Notes: generated by a model from the sequence alone, not told the origin. Positions 15,868 through 25,387 are shown, counted from the first letter of the stretch. The stretch: DNA of 64,000 nucleotides from Marinobacter sp. (GCA_022565395.1 JAIUMV010000010.1:1-64000), one strand, 5' to 3'. Program-made: numbers and translations.

Positions 15868-16542
15868 TCAGTTGGTGTTGGCCCTGAGACGCTGGCGCAG
15901 CTCTTCAAGGCGTTGGCGAATTTCCTCGCGACGCTCATCGGAAACCTGACCGCCGGGACCTACCGCTGGCTGGCTTTGCATGCCGGAGGCTGCTGTTGGC
16001 TGTACTGGTTGTGTTTGTGGCATACCCATGTCCTGGTCCGGTGTATGGGCCGCGAACTCCAGCCCTGAAGAATCATCCAGTTCTGGGAAGTATAGATTCT
16101 CCAGCCGACCTCCGCGCTCAAGAATCACCCGGTTTGGATGAACTGAACGCAGGCGTGCATTACCCGGCAGTTCGTCGCCCACCAGGTAAGCCTCAGTTTG
16201 ACCGTTGCCGCCTTCGATCAATGCACTGGCAGGGAAGTCGCCGGTTGCAGCCAGCACACCCCGCAGGAACAGGCGCAGGTTGGTGGTTGGCAGGTTTTCA
16301 GTAACAGGGGGCGGAGCCGCATCCTCAACAACGCGACCAAACAGGGACACCTCCGCCAGGTTGATCTCGGGGCGGGTCTGTTGTTGGGGTTCGGTACGCA
16401 CAGTAGCGGTGGCCTGACTGGCGTCCGCCCGCTGTTGCTCAGCCTGCAGGAAAGCATAGCCCTGCCATGCCAGTGAGGCGGACATCACCAGGCCGAGTCC
16501 TATGGCGGATACCAACGGCAGTTTCTGTAAAATGGCTGTCAT
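15868..16542 (-). CDS. gspC: Type II secretion system inner-membrane protein GspC
   Basis: This 224-residue protein has a short cytosolic start, one membrane helix (about residues 9-30) and a periplasmic HR domain (VSLFGRVVEDAAPP through RLENLYFPELDD). The tail (DERREEIRQRLEELRQRLR) predicts a coiled coil in place of a PDZ domain, as in XcpP-type proteins. GspC links the inner-membrane platform to the GspD secretin. It diverges from gspE across 267 bases, and gspD, its usual partner, is not in the window. Confidence 0.85.
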   Translation of the reverse strand: MTAILQKLPLVSAIGLGLVMSASLAWQGYAFLQAEQQRADASQATATVRTEPQQQTRPEINLAEVSLFGRVVEDAAPPPVTENLPTTNLRLFLRGVLAATGDFPASALIEGGNGQTEAYLVGDELPGNARLRSVHPNRVILERGGRLENLYFPELDDSSGLEFAAHTPDQDMGMPQTQPVQPTAASGMQSQPAVGPGGQVSDERREEIRQRLEELRQRLRANTN

Positions 16543-16809
16543 TATTGTCCTTAAAATAGTGTTCCCGCACTTAGGACCACTGCCGAGGCCGGGCGGTTCC
16601 GGTTATCAGGAAAATCGCCGGGCTATAAGGTCCGATGCAATGAGTATAGTGTCACCACCTTGGGCGGGGAACTCAAGTGATGCATTTCGCTTTTCGCGCA
16701 ATGAAAGTGGGGCCATAATGGTTTGATATTGCTTTTTTTATCAAGGGCTATGGTAGGCTTGCTATCGTAAAAGCCACTGAAGGCACGTTAATAAAAAACG
16801 GGGATTATC
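16543..16809. promoter_or_regulatory. Divergent gspC / gspE promoter region
   Basis: These 267 bases separate the gspC-lapG and gspE-M operons and must hold both promoters. TTGATA (16723-16728) and TATCAA (16739-16744) form an inverted repeat around a T-run and could be an operator or -35 element. I cannot assign -10 boxes with confidence. Confidence 0.4.
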
Positions 16810-18315
16810 TTGAGTACAGAAACCGAGCAACATCCTCAACTGGCACCCATGGCGCGCTTGCCCTTTACCTTTGCCAAACGCAATGGCGTTATCCTGACAC
16901 GGGATGATGAGCAGCACCCTGTGATTCTGGTGCGCCCGGGCGCCGACCACGCGGCTTTGGCAGAGGCCAACAGAATCTGTGGTGGCCAGGCACGTTTTGC
17001 CTCTATTTCACCCGATGAGTTTGATGAGGCCCTCAATAACGCCTACCAGAGTGATTCTGCCGAAGCGATGCAGATGGTTGAGGGCATCGGTGATGACATG
17101 GATCTGGCGTCCCTGGCAGATTCAGTGCCGGAGACTGAAGACCTGCTGGAGCAAGAGGATGATGCCCCCATCATTCGCCTGATTAACGCCATCCTTACCG
17201 AGGCGGTAAAAACAGCGGCCTCCGACGTACACATAGAAACCTATGAAAAGCAGCTGGTGGTGCGCTTCCGCATTGACGGCGTACTGCGGGAGGTGGTGCA
17301 ACCGAAACGGGCACTGGCCCCTTTGCTGGTCTCCCGCATCAAGGTTATGGCAAAACTGGATATAGCCGAGAAGCGCGTGCCCCAGGATGGCCGTATTTCC
17401 CTCCGGGTCGCCGGCCGGGAAGTGGATATCCGGGTGTCCACCATGCCATCGTCCAACGGCGAACGTATCGTGCTGCGTCTGCTGGACAAGCAGGCCGGGC
17501 GGATCAGGCTGAGTTCGCTGGGTATGAGCGAGGGGGACCTGAAAACCCTGCGCAAGCTGATCCACCGGCCTTACGGCATCATGCTGGTGACCGGCCCCAC
17601 GGGTTCGGGTAAGTCAACCACCCTCTATTCAGCCTTGCAGGAAATCAACGACCGCACCCGTAACATTCTCACCGTTGAAGATCCTATTGAGTACAACCTG
17701 CCCGGCATCGGGCAGACCCAGGTGAACACCAAGGTTGACATGACCTTTGCCCGCGGATTGCGGGCCATTCTGCGTCAGGACCCTGACGTGGTGATGATCG
17801 GGGAGATCCGTGACCTGGAAACCGCCGAGATCGCCGTTCAGGCCAGTTTGACGGGTCACCTGGTGCTGTCCACCCTGCACACCAACACTGCGGTCGGTGC
17901 CATTACCCGCCTGATGGATATGGGCATAGAACCCTTTCTCATCTCGTCCAGTCTTGTAGGCCTGGTGGCCCAGCGCCTGGTGCGGGTGCTGTGTGAGAAC
18001 TGCAAAGAGCCTTATACACCCAGCGAAGAGCAATGTGCCTTCCTGCAACAGGACCCTGCCAACCCGCCCACCATCTACCGGGCCAAAGGCTGCAGTGAGT
18101 GCAAGCAGCTGGGTTACCGGGGGCGTATGGGTATTTATGAGGTAGTGGAAGTCACAGAAGCACTCAGCACCCTCATTCACAAGCGCGCGGGTGAGCTGGA
18201 GCTGGAGCAGGAGGCTCGCAAGTACAGTCCCAGCATTCATGCGGACGGTGTTGCCAAGATTCTGTCCGGAGCCACGACTATTGAGGAAGTATTACGCGTG
18301 ACGCACCGGAGCTGA
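16810..18315 (+). CDS. gspE: Type II secretion ATPase GspE
   Basis: This 501-residue cytosolic ATPase powers pseudopilus assembly. It has Walker A GPTGSGKSTTLYSA, an Asp box (RTILTVEDPIEY-type, here RNILTVEDPIEYN), Walker B LRQDPDVVMIGEIRD, a His box (STLHTNTAVGAITRL), and the four-cysteine zinc motif (CENC ... CSEC). I take the TTG at 16810 as start, with GGGGA upstream; the next ATG is 39 bases in and would trim the N-terminus. It begins the gspE-M operon, followed by gspF after three bases. Confidence 0.93.
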   Translation: MSTETEQHPQLAPMARLPFTFAKRNGVILTRDDEQHPVILVRPGADHAALAEANRICGGQARFASISPDEFDEALNNAYQSDSAEAMQMVEGIGDDMDLASLADSVPETEDLLEQEDDAPIIRLINAILTEAVKTAASDVHIETYEKQLVVRFRIDGVLREVVQPKRALAPLLVSRIKVMAKLDIAEKRVPQDGRISLRVAGREVDIRVSTMPSSNGERIVLRLLDKQAGRIRLSSLGMSEGDLKTLRKLIHRPYGIMLVTGPTGSGKSTTLYSALQEINDRTRNILTVEDPIEYNLPGIGQTQVNTKVDMTFARGLRAILRQDPDVVMIGEIRDLETAEIAVQASLTGHLVLSTLHTNTAVGAITRLMDMGIEPFLISSSLVGLVAQRLVRVLCENCKEPYTPSEEQCAFLQQDPANPPTIYRAKGCSECKQLGYRGRMGIYEVVEVTEALSTLIHKRAGELELEQEARKYSPSIHADGVAKILSGATTIEEVLRVTHRS

Positions 18316-18318
18316 TCC

Positions 18319-19536
18319 ATGGCAGCATTTGAATACAAGGCACTGGACGCCCGGGGCAAGCAAAAGCAGGGGGTTCTTGAGGCTGACAGCGCGCGGGCTG
18401 TGCGTCAGCAGCTGCGGGAAAAAGGTATGGCGCCCCTGGCGGTGGAGCCCGCCAGCGAGAGACAGCCCCGTGGCAGCAGCTTTACCCTGGGTAACCGGGG
18501 CTCGCTGAGCGCGCCGGACCTGGCGTTGATCACCCGCCAGATTGCCACCCTGATTCAGTCTGGCATTCCGGTGGAGCAATGCCTGTCCGCTGCGGCCCAG
18601 CAGTCCAGCAAGCCGCGCATTAAAAGTATGCTGATTGCTATCCGCGCCAAGGTCATGGAAGGCTATTCCCTCGCGGACAGCCTGGGGGAATATCCCAGAG
18701 CCTTTCCACGACTTTATAGGTCAACGGTGGCGGCGGGCGAACACGCCGGGCACCTTGATCTGGTTCTGAACCGTCTCGCCGACTACACCGAGCGGCGTCA
18801 GGAAGCGCGTCAGAAGATTCAGCTGGCGGCCATTTACCCCATTATCCTCACGGTAGTGGCCATCTCCATCGTGGTCTTCCTGCTCACTTATGTAGTGCCG
18901 GATATTATTGAAGTCTTTGTCAGGCAGGGGCAAGAGTTGCCCGGGCTCACCCAGGCCATGCTGTCTGCCTCAGATTTTCTCGGGAACTACGGCTTTTACC
19001 TGTTGGTCCTAGTCGCAGTGGCGGGCTTCGTTTTTAAGCTTTCGCTGCGCAAAGAGGCGAACCGCCTGAGATTTCACCGGGCCTTGCTGCACCTGCCGTT
19101 CGTGTCTGGCATGACCCGTGGCGTCAATACGTCACGTTACGCCAGTACCCTGAGTATTCTGACATCGTCCGGGGTGCCGCTGGTGGAGGCGATGAAAATT
19201 GCCGGCGAAGTGTTATCCAACGACTTTCTGCGCAAGAAGCTGCGTGAGGCGGCACAGATGGTCAGTGAGGGGTCGAGCCTGAACCGCTCTCTGGACCAGA
19301 CGGGCTACTTCCCGCCTATGATGTTGCACATGATTGCCAGTGGCGAGGCCAGCGGTGAGCTGGACGATATGCTGGAGCGTACCGCCCGCATGCAGGAAAA
19401 TGCACTGCAGGCCAAGATAGCAACGGTGGTTGGGCTGTTCGAGCCGCTGATGCTGCTGGTTATGGGTGGGGTGGTGCTGATCATTGTATTGGCCATCATG
19501 CTGCCAATACTGAATATGAGTAACCTGGTGGGCTGA
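18319..19536 (+). CDS. gspF: Type II secretion inner-membrane platform protein GspF
   Basis: This 405-residue polytopic protein has two T2SSF domains (about residues 70-195 and 275-395). Three membrane helices lie near residues 170-195, 220-245 and 375-398. The N-terminus (FEYKALDARGKQKQGVLEA) is typical. It couples the GspE ATPase to the pseudopilus. It sits between gspE and gspG and matches the family length of about 400. Confidence 0.94.
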   Translation: MAAFEYKALDARGKQKQGVLEADSARAVRQQLREKGMAPLAVEPASERQPRGSSFTLGNRGSLSAPDLALITRQIATLIQSGIPVEQCLSAAAQQSSKPRIKSMLIAIRAKVMEGYSLADSLGEYPRAFPRLYRSTVAAGEHAGHLDLVLNRLADYTERRQEARQKIQLAAIYPIILTVVAISIVVFLLTYVVPDIIEVFVRQGQELPGLTQAMLSASDFLGNYGFYLLVLVAVAGFVFKLSLRKEANRLRFHRALLHLPFVSGMTRGVNTSRYASTLSILTSSGVPLVEAMKIAGEVLSNDFLRKKLREAAQMVSEGSSLNRSLDQTGYFPPMMLHMIASGEASGELDDMLERTARMQENALQAKIATVVGLFEPLMLLVMGGVVLIIVLAIMLPILNMSNLVG

Positions 19537-19582
19537 GCCAGCCAGTTCACAGACGTGATCACATAAAAACGGGAAAGCGACG

Positions 19583-20017
19583 ATGAAACAATCCATTCAA
19601 AAAGGTTTCACCCTCATAGAGATTATGGTGGTGATGGTTATCCTGGGGCTGTTGGTGGCCATCGTGGCACCTAACATTATGGGCCGGGGTGACCAGGCCA
19701 AGGTTACCGTGGCCAAGACCCAGATGAGCAATATTGCCAATGCCCTTGACCTCTATCGTTTGGACAATGGCCATTACCCGTCAACCCAGCAAGGCTTGCA
19801 GGCGTTGGTCACGCGCCCCAGTGGCTCCCCCGAGCCCCGTAACTGGAACGCTGATGGCTACCTCAAGAGCGTGCCGATTGACCCATGGGGCAATGAGTAC
19901 CAGTACATCAGCCCTGGCATCGAAGGCCCCTATGACCTGTTCTCCTACGGCTCTGACGGCCGTGAGGGCGGTGAGGGTGATGCCGCTGATATCAGTGTCT
20001 GGGACGTTAACCGGTAA
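19583..20017 (+). CDS. gspG: Major pseudopilin GspG
   Basis: This 144-residue pseudopilin has the prepilin peptidase site KG|FTLIEIMVVMVILG. The helix is followed by the GspG C-terminal domain with LYRLDNGHYPSTQQGLQAL and the calcium-loop region ending DPWGNEYQYISPG. It forms the pseudopilus shaft in the periplasm. The gene is preceded by 46 bases, longer than the other gaps in the operon, and by a GGAAAGCGACG ribosome site. Confidence 0.95.
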   Translation: MKQSIQKGFTLIEIMVVMVILGLLVAIVAPNIMGRGDQAKVTVAKTQMSNIANALDLYRLDNGHYPSTQQGLQALVTRPSGSPEPRNWNADGYLKSVPIDPWGNEYQYISPGIEGPYDLFSYGSDGREGGEGDAADISVWDVNR

Positions 20018-20025
20018 TACGTTTC

Positions 20026-20559
20026 ATGGCTCCACAACCCTCCCAGTCCGGCTTCACCTTCATTGAGATCCTGGTGGTGATCATTGTGGTAGGCCTGTTG
20101 GCGGCCTTGATGGTCGGTAATATGGGAGGGAGCACGCAGCAGCGGGAACTGGAGAACACCGCCAGGGAGCTGTTTCTTCTGATGCAGACCGCATCTGATC
20201 AAGCCGTGCTGAACAACGCTGAACTGGGCCTGATTTTGGACGATGATGGCTATCGCTTCGTTCAGTTTGATGACGAGCAGGGTGCCTGGGTGCGGGAGAG
20301 GGAGCGCCTGTTTGCACCCCGGCAATGGTTTGAGTGGCTGCAACTGCGCCCGGACATCGAAGACAACCTGCCACGGCTCACCAGCGCCGAAGATACCTTG
20401 AAACCGGACATCGTCTTCTACTCCAGTGGCGAGACCACCGCTTTTGAACTGGCCATGACCATCGGCAATCAACCGGCGCCGCGTCACCGCCTGCGCTCAG
20501 ACGGTGTCAGTGGCATTGTCTGGCTGCAGCCCGGGCAGGAAGAGGATGACCTGCGATGA
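20026..20559 (+). CDS. gspH: Minor pseudopilin GspH
   Basis: This 177-residue pseudopilin has the cleavage site QSG|FTFIEILVVIIVVG. Its globular part has VLNNAELGLILDDDGYRF and a C-terminal DGVSGIVWLQPGQEE, the usual GspH ending. It starts eight bases after gspG, and gspI overlaps its end by four bases. It belongs to the pseudopilus tip region. Confidence 0.9.
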   Translation: MAPQPSQSGFTFIEILVVIIVVGLLAALMVGNMGGSTQQRELENTARELFLLMQTASDQAVLNNAELGLILDDDGYRFVQFDDEQGAWVRERERLFAPRQWFEWLQLRPDIEDNLPRLTSAEDTLKPDIVFYSSGETTAFELAMTIGNQPAPRHRLRSDGVSGIVWLQPGQEEDDLR

Positions 20560-20942
20560 TCAGCCTCCATCGCCAGGCCAGGGGATTCACGCTGGTGGAA
20601 GTGCTTGTGGCACTGCTGGTATTCGCACTGGTAGCCACCGCTGCTGCCGAAGTGGGAAGCCAGAATATGGCGACCTTCGAGCGGGTCAGGGAGCGTACCC
20701 TTGCGCAGTGGGTTGCCGACAACAAGCTCAATGAACTTCGTCTGGAAGAATCCCTGCCCAGCCTCTCCGAGAATCGCCAGGATGTTGAGTTTGCCAACCG
20801 TCGCTGGCAGGTTCATACCCGGGTGAGCGGCACGGAAGAGCCCTCCATCCGCCGGGTTGATGTCACCGTGCTCAAGTATTCCCAGACCCAGCGCGATCCC
20901 CAGCAGGTTCATGTGCTGTCCGGTTTCCTGGGAGCCAACTGA
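20556..20942 (+). CDS. gspI: Minor pseudopilin GspI
   Basis: This 128-residue pseudopilin has the cleavage site ARG|FTLVEVLVALLVFA. It contains the characteristic WVADNKLNELRLEE and a short C-terminal domain. Its ATG overlaps the gspH stop (ATGA) and its stop overlaps the gspJ start, so H-I-J are coupled. It forms the tip complex with GspJ and GspK. Confidence 0.92.
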   Translation: MISLHRQARGFTLVEVLVALLVFALVATAAAEVGSQNMATFERVRERTLAQWVADNKLNELRLEESLPSLSENRQDVEFANRRWQVHTRVSGTEEPSIRRVDVTVLKYSQTQRDPQQVHVLSGFLGAN

Positions 20943-21667
20943 TGAGCACTCCGTTACCCCGCAGCCAGCGCGGATTCACCTTGATGGAGGTGCTGATCGC
21001 GGTCACCGTGACGGCGGTCATTGGCCTGGGGGTATGGCAAGTGGTGGGCAATATCGCCTTGTCCCGTGACCGGGTGCAGTCGGCAGCGCTGGAATTTGAC
21101 GGTGTACAACGCACTATGCTGTTACTTGAGCGAGATTTCAGCCAGCTGATCAATCGCCCGGTACGGGATATTTACGGCGATCCACAACCCGCGCTGACAA
21201 CCCGGGATGATGACTTCATGGTGACCTTTACGCGTCAGGGCTGGCGCAATCCGACCGCGGCACGCAGGAGTGAGTTGCAACGGGTCGCTTATGAATACAC
21301 GGGGGACCAGCTGCGGCGACGTTACTGGGTCACCCTGGATCAGGGGCCGGAAGACAACAGTCGTGACCAGCTCTTGCTGTCAGATGTAACGGCCTTTTCC
21401 ATTCGCTTTGTTGATCATGAAGGCAACTGGCAGGAAACCTGGCCGCCCGATGCGGTCCTGCAGCAGGTGCCTGACCAGCTCACCCAGCTTGGCCTGCCAA
21501 AAGCAGCAGAGATTACCATCGAGCATGACCGCTATGGGCAGCTAAGGCGCCTGTTCCTGCTGCCGGATTTTGATTTCAGCGCCGTACAGCAGGCGTTCAG
21601 TGGCACTGGTGATCAGCCGGGCGGGGAGGGCGACGGTACGCCGCCGGAAGAGGGGGGCGCGCCATGA
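20942..21667 (+). CDS. gspJ: Minor pseudopilin GspJ
   Basis: This 241-residue pseudopilin has the site QRG|FTLMEVLIAVTVTA. LLLERDFSQLINRPVRD is the family's conserved patch. The C-terminus is a Gly/Glu/Pro-rich tail (GGEGDGTPPEEGGAP) that looks disordered and is longer than usual. It overlaps gspI by one base and gspK by four. Confidence 0.93.
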   Translation: MSTPLPRSQRGFTLMEVLIAVTVTAVIGLGVWQVVGNIALSRDRVQSAALEFDGVQRTMLLLERDFSQLINRPVRDIYGDPQPALTTRDDDFMVTFTRQGWRNPTAARRSELQRVAYEYTGDQLRRRYWVTLDQGPEDNSRDQLLLSDVTAFSIRFVDHEGNWQETWPPDAVLQQVPDQLTQLGLPKAAEITIEHDRYGQLRRLFLLPDFDFSAVQQAFSGTGDQPGGEGDGTPPEEGGAP

Positions 21668-22674
21668 AGCAAAGCGCTGCACCCTGTTTGCCAGGCCATC
21701 AGGCCGGCCTTGCACTTATTATGGTGCTGCTGGCCCTTGCGCTGGTGGTCTCCCTGGCGGCTGGCATTGCCCAACAGCAAAATTTAAGGGTGTTTAAGGC
21801 CGGGCATTATCTGGGCCAAAGCCAGGGCCAGAGTGTCGCCCTGGGTGCGGAAGCGCTGGCCCGTCAGATACTGTTCCGCGACTTTGAGGATGACCGGGAA
21901 AAGGGGCTGATGATCGATAGTCCTGATGAAGTCTGGGCACAGTATTCCGCGATCTTGCCCATTGATAGCGATGGTGTGGTCGAAGTACAGATCAATGATC
22001 TGGGCGGTCGCATCAACCTTAATGACCTGATCCTGGCCAGCGGGCAGGTTAATGAGGTGACACGGGCGCGGGTAAAGCGACTGCTGGAAATCCTTGATAT
22101 TCGTGAGGTCCACGCTGACGCCCTGATTGACTGGATTGATCGTGATGAGCAGACAATCAGCGCCTACGGCGCCGAGGATGGCCAGTATCTCCTGATGGAG
22201 CCGCCGTACCGTGCGGCCAACCAACCCATGGCAAGCATTACTGAGCTACGCTTGCTGGAGGGAATGACCGAGGAATACTATCAACGGCTGCTGCCTCATG
22301 TGGTGGCGGTGCCGGTATTTGGTATGCCGATCAATGTTAATATGGCATCCATGGAGGTTCTGCAGTCGCTGCACCCGGAACTGACCCAGGTACAGGCTGA
22401 GGCCATAGTCAGCCGCCGCGATGAAGACCGCTTTGAAGATATGCAGGCTTTTCTTGCGCTGCCCGAGTTTGCGGGCCTGGGTCTTAAAGCGGACGGTTTG
22501 GCACTGCGCACGTTTTTCTTTGATGTTGCTTCACGGATTACCTTTGATAATCGGGTATATCATCTGGTGAGTCGTATTTACCGGAGTCCGGATGGCGAGT
22601 TTTCCGTGCTGCACCGAGACGCAGGCCAACGCAACGTGATAACCAAACAGCCATTTGCAGTTACTGAAGGCTGA
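21664..22674 (+). CDS. gspK: Tip pseudopilin GspK
   Basis: This 336-residue protein has the site HQAG|LALIMVLLALAL. Like other GspK proteins it lacks the glutamate at position +5. The large soluble domain carries LGGRINLNDL and ALIDWIDRDEQ, which helps place the calcium and saposin-like regions, and NVNMASMEVLQSL near residue 225. It caps the pseudopilus with GspI and GspJ. Confidence 0.93.
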   Translation: MKQSAAPCLPGHQAGLALIMVLLALALVVSLAAGIAQQQNLRVFKAGHYLGQSQGQSVALGAEALARQILFRDFEDDREKGLMIDSPDEVWAQYSAILPIDSDGVVEVQINDLGGRINLNDLILASGQVNEVTRARVKRLLEILDIREVHADALIDWIDRDEQTISAYGAEDGQYLLMEPPYRAANQPMASITELRLLEGMTEEYYQRLLPHVVAVPVFGMPINVNMASMEVLQSLHPELTQVQAEAIVSRRDEDRFEDMQAFLALPEFAGLGLKADGLALRTFFFDVASRITFDNRVYHLVSRIYRSPDGEFSVLHRDAGQRNVITKQPFAVTEG

Positions 22675-22697
22675 TCTGACAATAAAGGATCACACGC

Positions 22698-24002
22698 ATG
22701 TCATACCGACTTTACCTACGCCCCCAGCCGCCCTTTCTGGAGGGTGCAACGGCTCTGGATGAGCAGGTATTCAGTTGGGTGCTTCTTGATGCAAGCGGCG
22801 ATATCAAGGCCCACGGCCAGGACAATCGCCGCGAACAGATTGAACATACGTTGCAACAGAACGATCTTGAAAAGGTCCGCCTCATTGGCCTCGTGCCGGG
22901 TGATCAGGCGTTGTTTTGTGTAGCGGACATCCCAGCCAAACAAACGCGTTATGTACAACAGGCGCTGCCCTTCGCGGTGGAAGAACAGATAGCCCAGGAC
23001 ATTGATACGGTTCACCTGGCGCTGGGGCCACGTCAGGAAAAAGGTTTTCGGGTTGCCGCCATCGACCGGGCACGCATGGCCTATTGGTATGACATGTTCA
23101 GCGACTGGCAGGGCATGCAACTTGAAGGGCTGTTTGCTGACTCAAGCCTGTTGCCCATCCGGGATACCGACTGGGCACTGTGCCTGGATGGTGAGCATGC
23201 CCTGATGGCCAGCCGCGACGGCGAATGGTTCCGGGTGCGGGCAGAAAATCTGTCTATCTTCTTCCAGAGTATTGCCGCACCGCCTACCGAGGAGGTGAGC
23301 GCTGAGCTGACTGTCACCCTTTACGGTAGCGCTTCAGAGCTGGAAGTCCATCAGCTGGTGGTCGACGACATCAAACAGCAGTCACGGATCGCCGCCACGG
23401 TGGAAACCCTGGACATCATGCCCATTGAATTGATTGCACTGAGCCATCACAAGGGCCTGTCGTCACCCATCAACCTTTGCCAGGGGATCTTCATGCCCCG
23501 TGGACAAGGCAAAAGTCCGTTGAAGGCGTGGCGGGCAGCCGCTGTTATTGCCGGTGTCTGGTTCGTGTTGCAGCTGGGTGTGGAAACAGGCCTCGGCATC
23601 TATCATGGCCAGAAAGCAGCAGAAGCGGAGGCTCAGGCCATGGCCGTCTACCGGCAGTACTTCCCGCAGGACCGTCGTGCAACCAGTAATAATGTGCGTC
23701 GTATTCTCGAAGGTCAGTTGCGAGCGGCTGGCACTCAGACTCAGGACGCTGACTTCCTGACCCTGATGAAGCATACCGGCCAACAATATGCGAGGCTGCC
23801 CGGCCGAGATCAGGTTCACTTCAATAACATCAGCTACAGCCGCCAACGTGGTGAACTGATCGTGGATGTTCGTGCCGACAGCTTCGATAAGCTCAATGCC
23901 TTGCGAACCGGGCTCGGCAATAGCGGGCTGGAGGCTCGCATTGGCTCGGTGGTGAATGAGCCCAGCGGTGCACGCGGGCGGCTTACGGTAACAGGAGGCT
24001 AA
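22698..24002 (+). CDS. gspL: Type II secretion platform protein GspL
   Basis: This 434-residue protein has a cytosolic actin-like region (FCVADIPAKQTRYVQQALPF and EEQIAQDIDTVHLALG), which binds GspE. One membrane helix lies near residue 275 (WRAAAVIAGVWFVLQLG), followed by a periplasmic ferredoxin-like domain with RGELIVDVRADSFDKLN. It pairs with GspM, whose gene begins three bases downstream. Confidence 0.92.
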   Translation: MSYRLYLRPQPPFLEGATALDEQVFSWVLLDASGDIKAHGQDNRREQIEHTLQQNDLEKVRLIGLVPGDQALFCVADIPAKQTRYVQQALPFAVEEQIAQDIDTVHLALGPRQEKGFRVAAIDRARMAYWYDMFSDWQGMQLEGLFADSSLLPIRDTDWALCLDGEHALMASRDGEWFRVRAENLSIFFQSIAAPPTEEVSAELTVTLYGSASELEVHQLVVDDIKQQSRIAATVETLDIMPIELIALSHHKGLSSPINLCQGIFMPRGQGKSPLKAWRAAAVIAGVWFVLQLGVETGLGIYHGQKAAEAEAQAMAVYRQYFPQDRRATSNNVRRILEGQLRAAGTQTQDADFLTLMKHTGQQYARLPGRDQVHFNNISYSRQRGELIVDVRADSFDKLNALRTGLGNSGLEARIGSVVNEPSGARGRLTVTGG

Positions 24003-24005
24003 GCC

Positions 24006-24530
24006 ATGATGGACCAACTTCGTAAACTGCCTGCGGTGCAGAAACTGATTGCCCAGTACGACCAGTTGCCTTCTCGCGACCAGAAAGCATTACAGGTACT
24101 TGCTGTGGCCATGGCCATCGTCCTGCTGTTCTTGTTGGTGTGGCGGCCCGTCACCGGCTTCCATCAAAGTGCGGTTGCCGATCGGGAGCACGCGGAAAAT
24201 CTGCTGGCCTGGATGGAGAGCAATCGTCCGCGACTACAAGGTTTGGCGGCGGCGGGGCAACCCGGCACCACCAGTTCCAGCATCACTGACAGCCGTATGC
24301 TCATGTCCACAGTTACCCGCAGCGCGGGCGAGGCCGGGCTGTCTTTGCAGCGGTTTGAGCCCAGTGGCGAGCAGGCCATTCGTGTCTGGATGGAAAGGGT
24401 GCCATTCAATGCCGTTGCGGCCTGGCTGGAGCAACTGAACAGCCAGCACGGCATTGTCATTGACCAGGTGGCGATGGACCGGTCCGACACGCCAGGCATC
24501 GTTTCTGTCCGTTTGACCCTGCAGATATAA
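24006..24530 (+). CDS. gspM: Type II secretion platform protein GspM
   Basis: This 174-residue protein has one N-terminal helix (VLAVAMAIVLLFLLVWRP, about residues 31-48) and a small periplasmic domain. LPSRDQKALQVLAVA just before the helix is the family's typical lead. It stabilises GspL in the inner membrane. It is the last gsp gene; no gspN or gspO follows. Confidence 0.9.
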   Translation: MMDQLRKLPAVQKLIAQYDQLPSRDQKALQVLAVAMAIVLLFLLVWRPVTGFHQSAVADREHAENLLAWMESNRPRLQGLAAAGQPGTTSSSITDSRMLMSTVTRSAGEAGLSLQRFEPSGEQAIRVWMERVPFNAVAAWLEQLNSQHGIVIDQVAMDRSDTPGIVSVRLTLQI

Positions 24531-24593
24531 GCAGGCAATGGCGCGGCGTTTCTATGCTATGGTTGATATTGGTCAATCAAATGAGATCAAGGT

Positions 24594-25253
24594 ATGAGCA
24601 CCGCCGTAGCACACAACAACAAAAACAGTGCCGAGCCCGTCATTGTGCGGCTGGATGAGACCGCTGCCAGTGAGGCCAAGTCCATTCTGTTTCAGGCCTA
24701 TCGCCACGAACCGACATTCCAGTACCTTTTCGACCACCGCAAGCCGGGATATGAACAGCGTGTTCGCGCCACCCTACGCGAGCTGGTGAAGCTGTATTTT
24801 GAATTGAACCAGGATGTTATCGGCGTGATGCTGGACGAAACCCTGGTTGCCGTAGGGTTCGTCGGCGAGCCTGATCTGCGTCTGGACCTTGCCAGTCAAT
24901 TCAACTGGCGATTGCGCATGATACTGACGGCGGGCTTCTCATCCACCAACCGCTATCTTGATTACCATCGCCAGATCATGGCGGCCTTGCCAGAGCAAAG
25001 TATTCATTCGCTGCCGCTGCTGGGGGTGCATCCCAAGTACCAGAACCGGGGTTTTGGCCGGCTGTTGCTGGAAACCATAGAGCGCCTGTGCCGGGACAAC
25101 CCGCGCAGTGCCGGGCTGGTGCTGGATGTGGGTAACACCCGCTACCTCAACTTCTATGAGTCCATGGGCTTTACCGTTATCGGCGAAGTGCAGCTGGGTT
25201 CTGTCCGTGAAATGATCCTGTTTCGGCCACTGCGCGCAGGGGATGACGCCTAG
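24594..25253 (+). CDS. GNAT-family N-acetyltransferase
   Basis: This 219-residue protein has the GNAT acetyl-CoA loop near residues 145-165 (LPLLGVHPKYQNRGFGRLLL) and the C-terminal strand RYLNFYESMGFTVIGEVQ. The acceptor cannot be told from sequence. It stands alone 63 bases after gspM with its own AAGG ribosome site, and is followed by a 130-bp inverted-repeat element. Confidence 0.8.
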   Translation: MSTAVAHNNKNSAEPVIVRLDETAASEAKSILFQAYRHEPTFQYLFDHRKPGYEQRVRATLRELVKLYFELNQDVIGVMLDETLVAVGFVGEPDLRLDLASQFNWRLRMILTAGFSSTNRYLDYHRQIMAALPEQSIHSLPLLGVHPKYQNRGFGRLLLETIERLCRDNPRSAGLVLDVGNTRYLNFYESMGFTVIGEVQLGSVREMILFRPLRAGDDA

Positions 25254-25257
25254 GGAA

Positions 25258-25387
25258 CCTCTGAAAACCCAGCCGAGGCCGGCGCAGCAAGGTAAAAACA
25301 GGCGTAAGAGCGCGTTTACGTGGTGTAAGTGAGCATTTTGAACCTGTTTTTAACACCACTGCGGCAACGCAGGCAGTTTTTCAGAGG
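25258..25387. mobile_element. MITE-like inverted-repeat element, 130 bp
   Basis: Ends are CCTCTGAAAAC (25258) and, as reverse complement, CCTCTGAAAAACTG (to 25387). Inside, GGTAAAAACAGG (25291-) pairs with CCTGTTTTTAACACC (25352-), so the whole could fold into one long hairpin. It has no coding capacity. It may also end transcription of the GNAT gene. A related half-end occurs at 52779. Confidence 0.6.
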
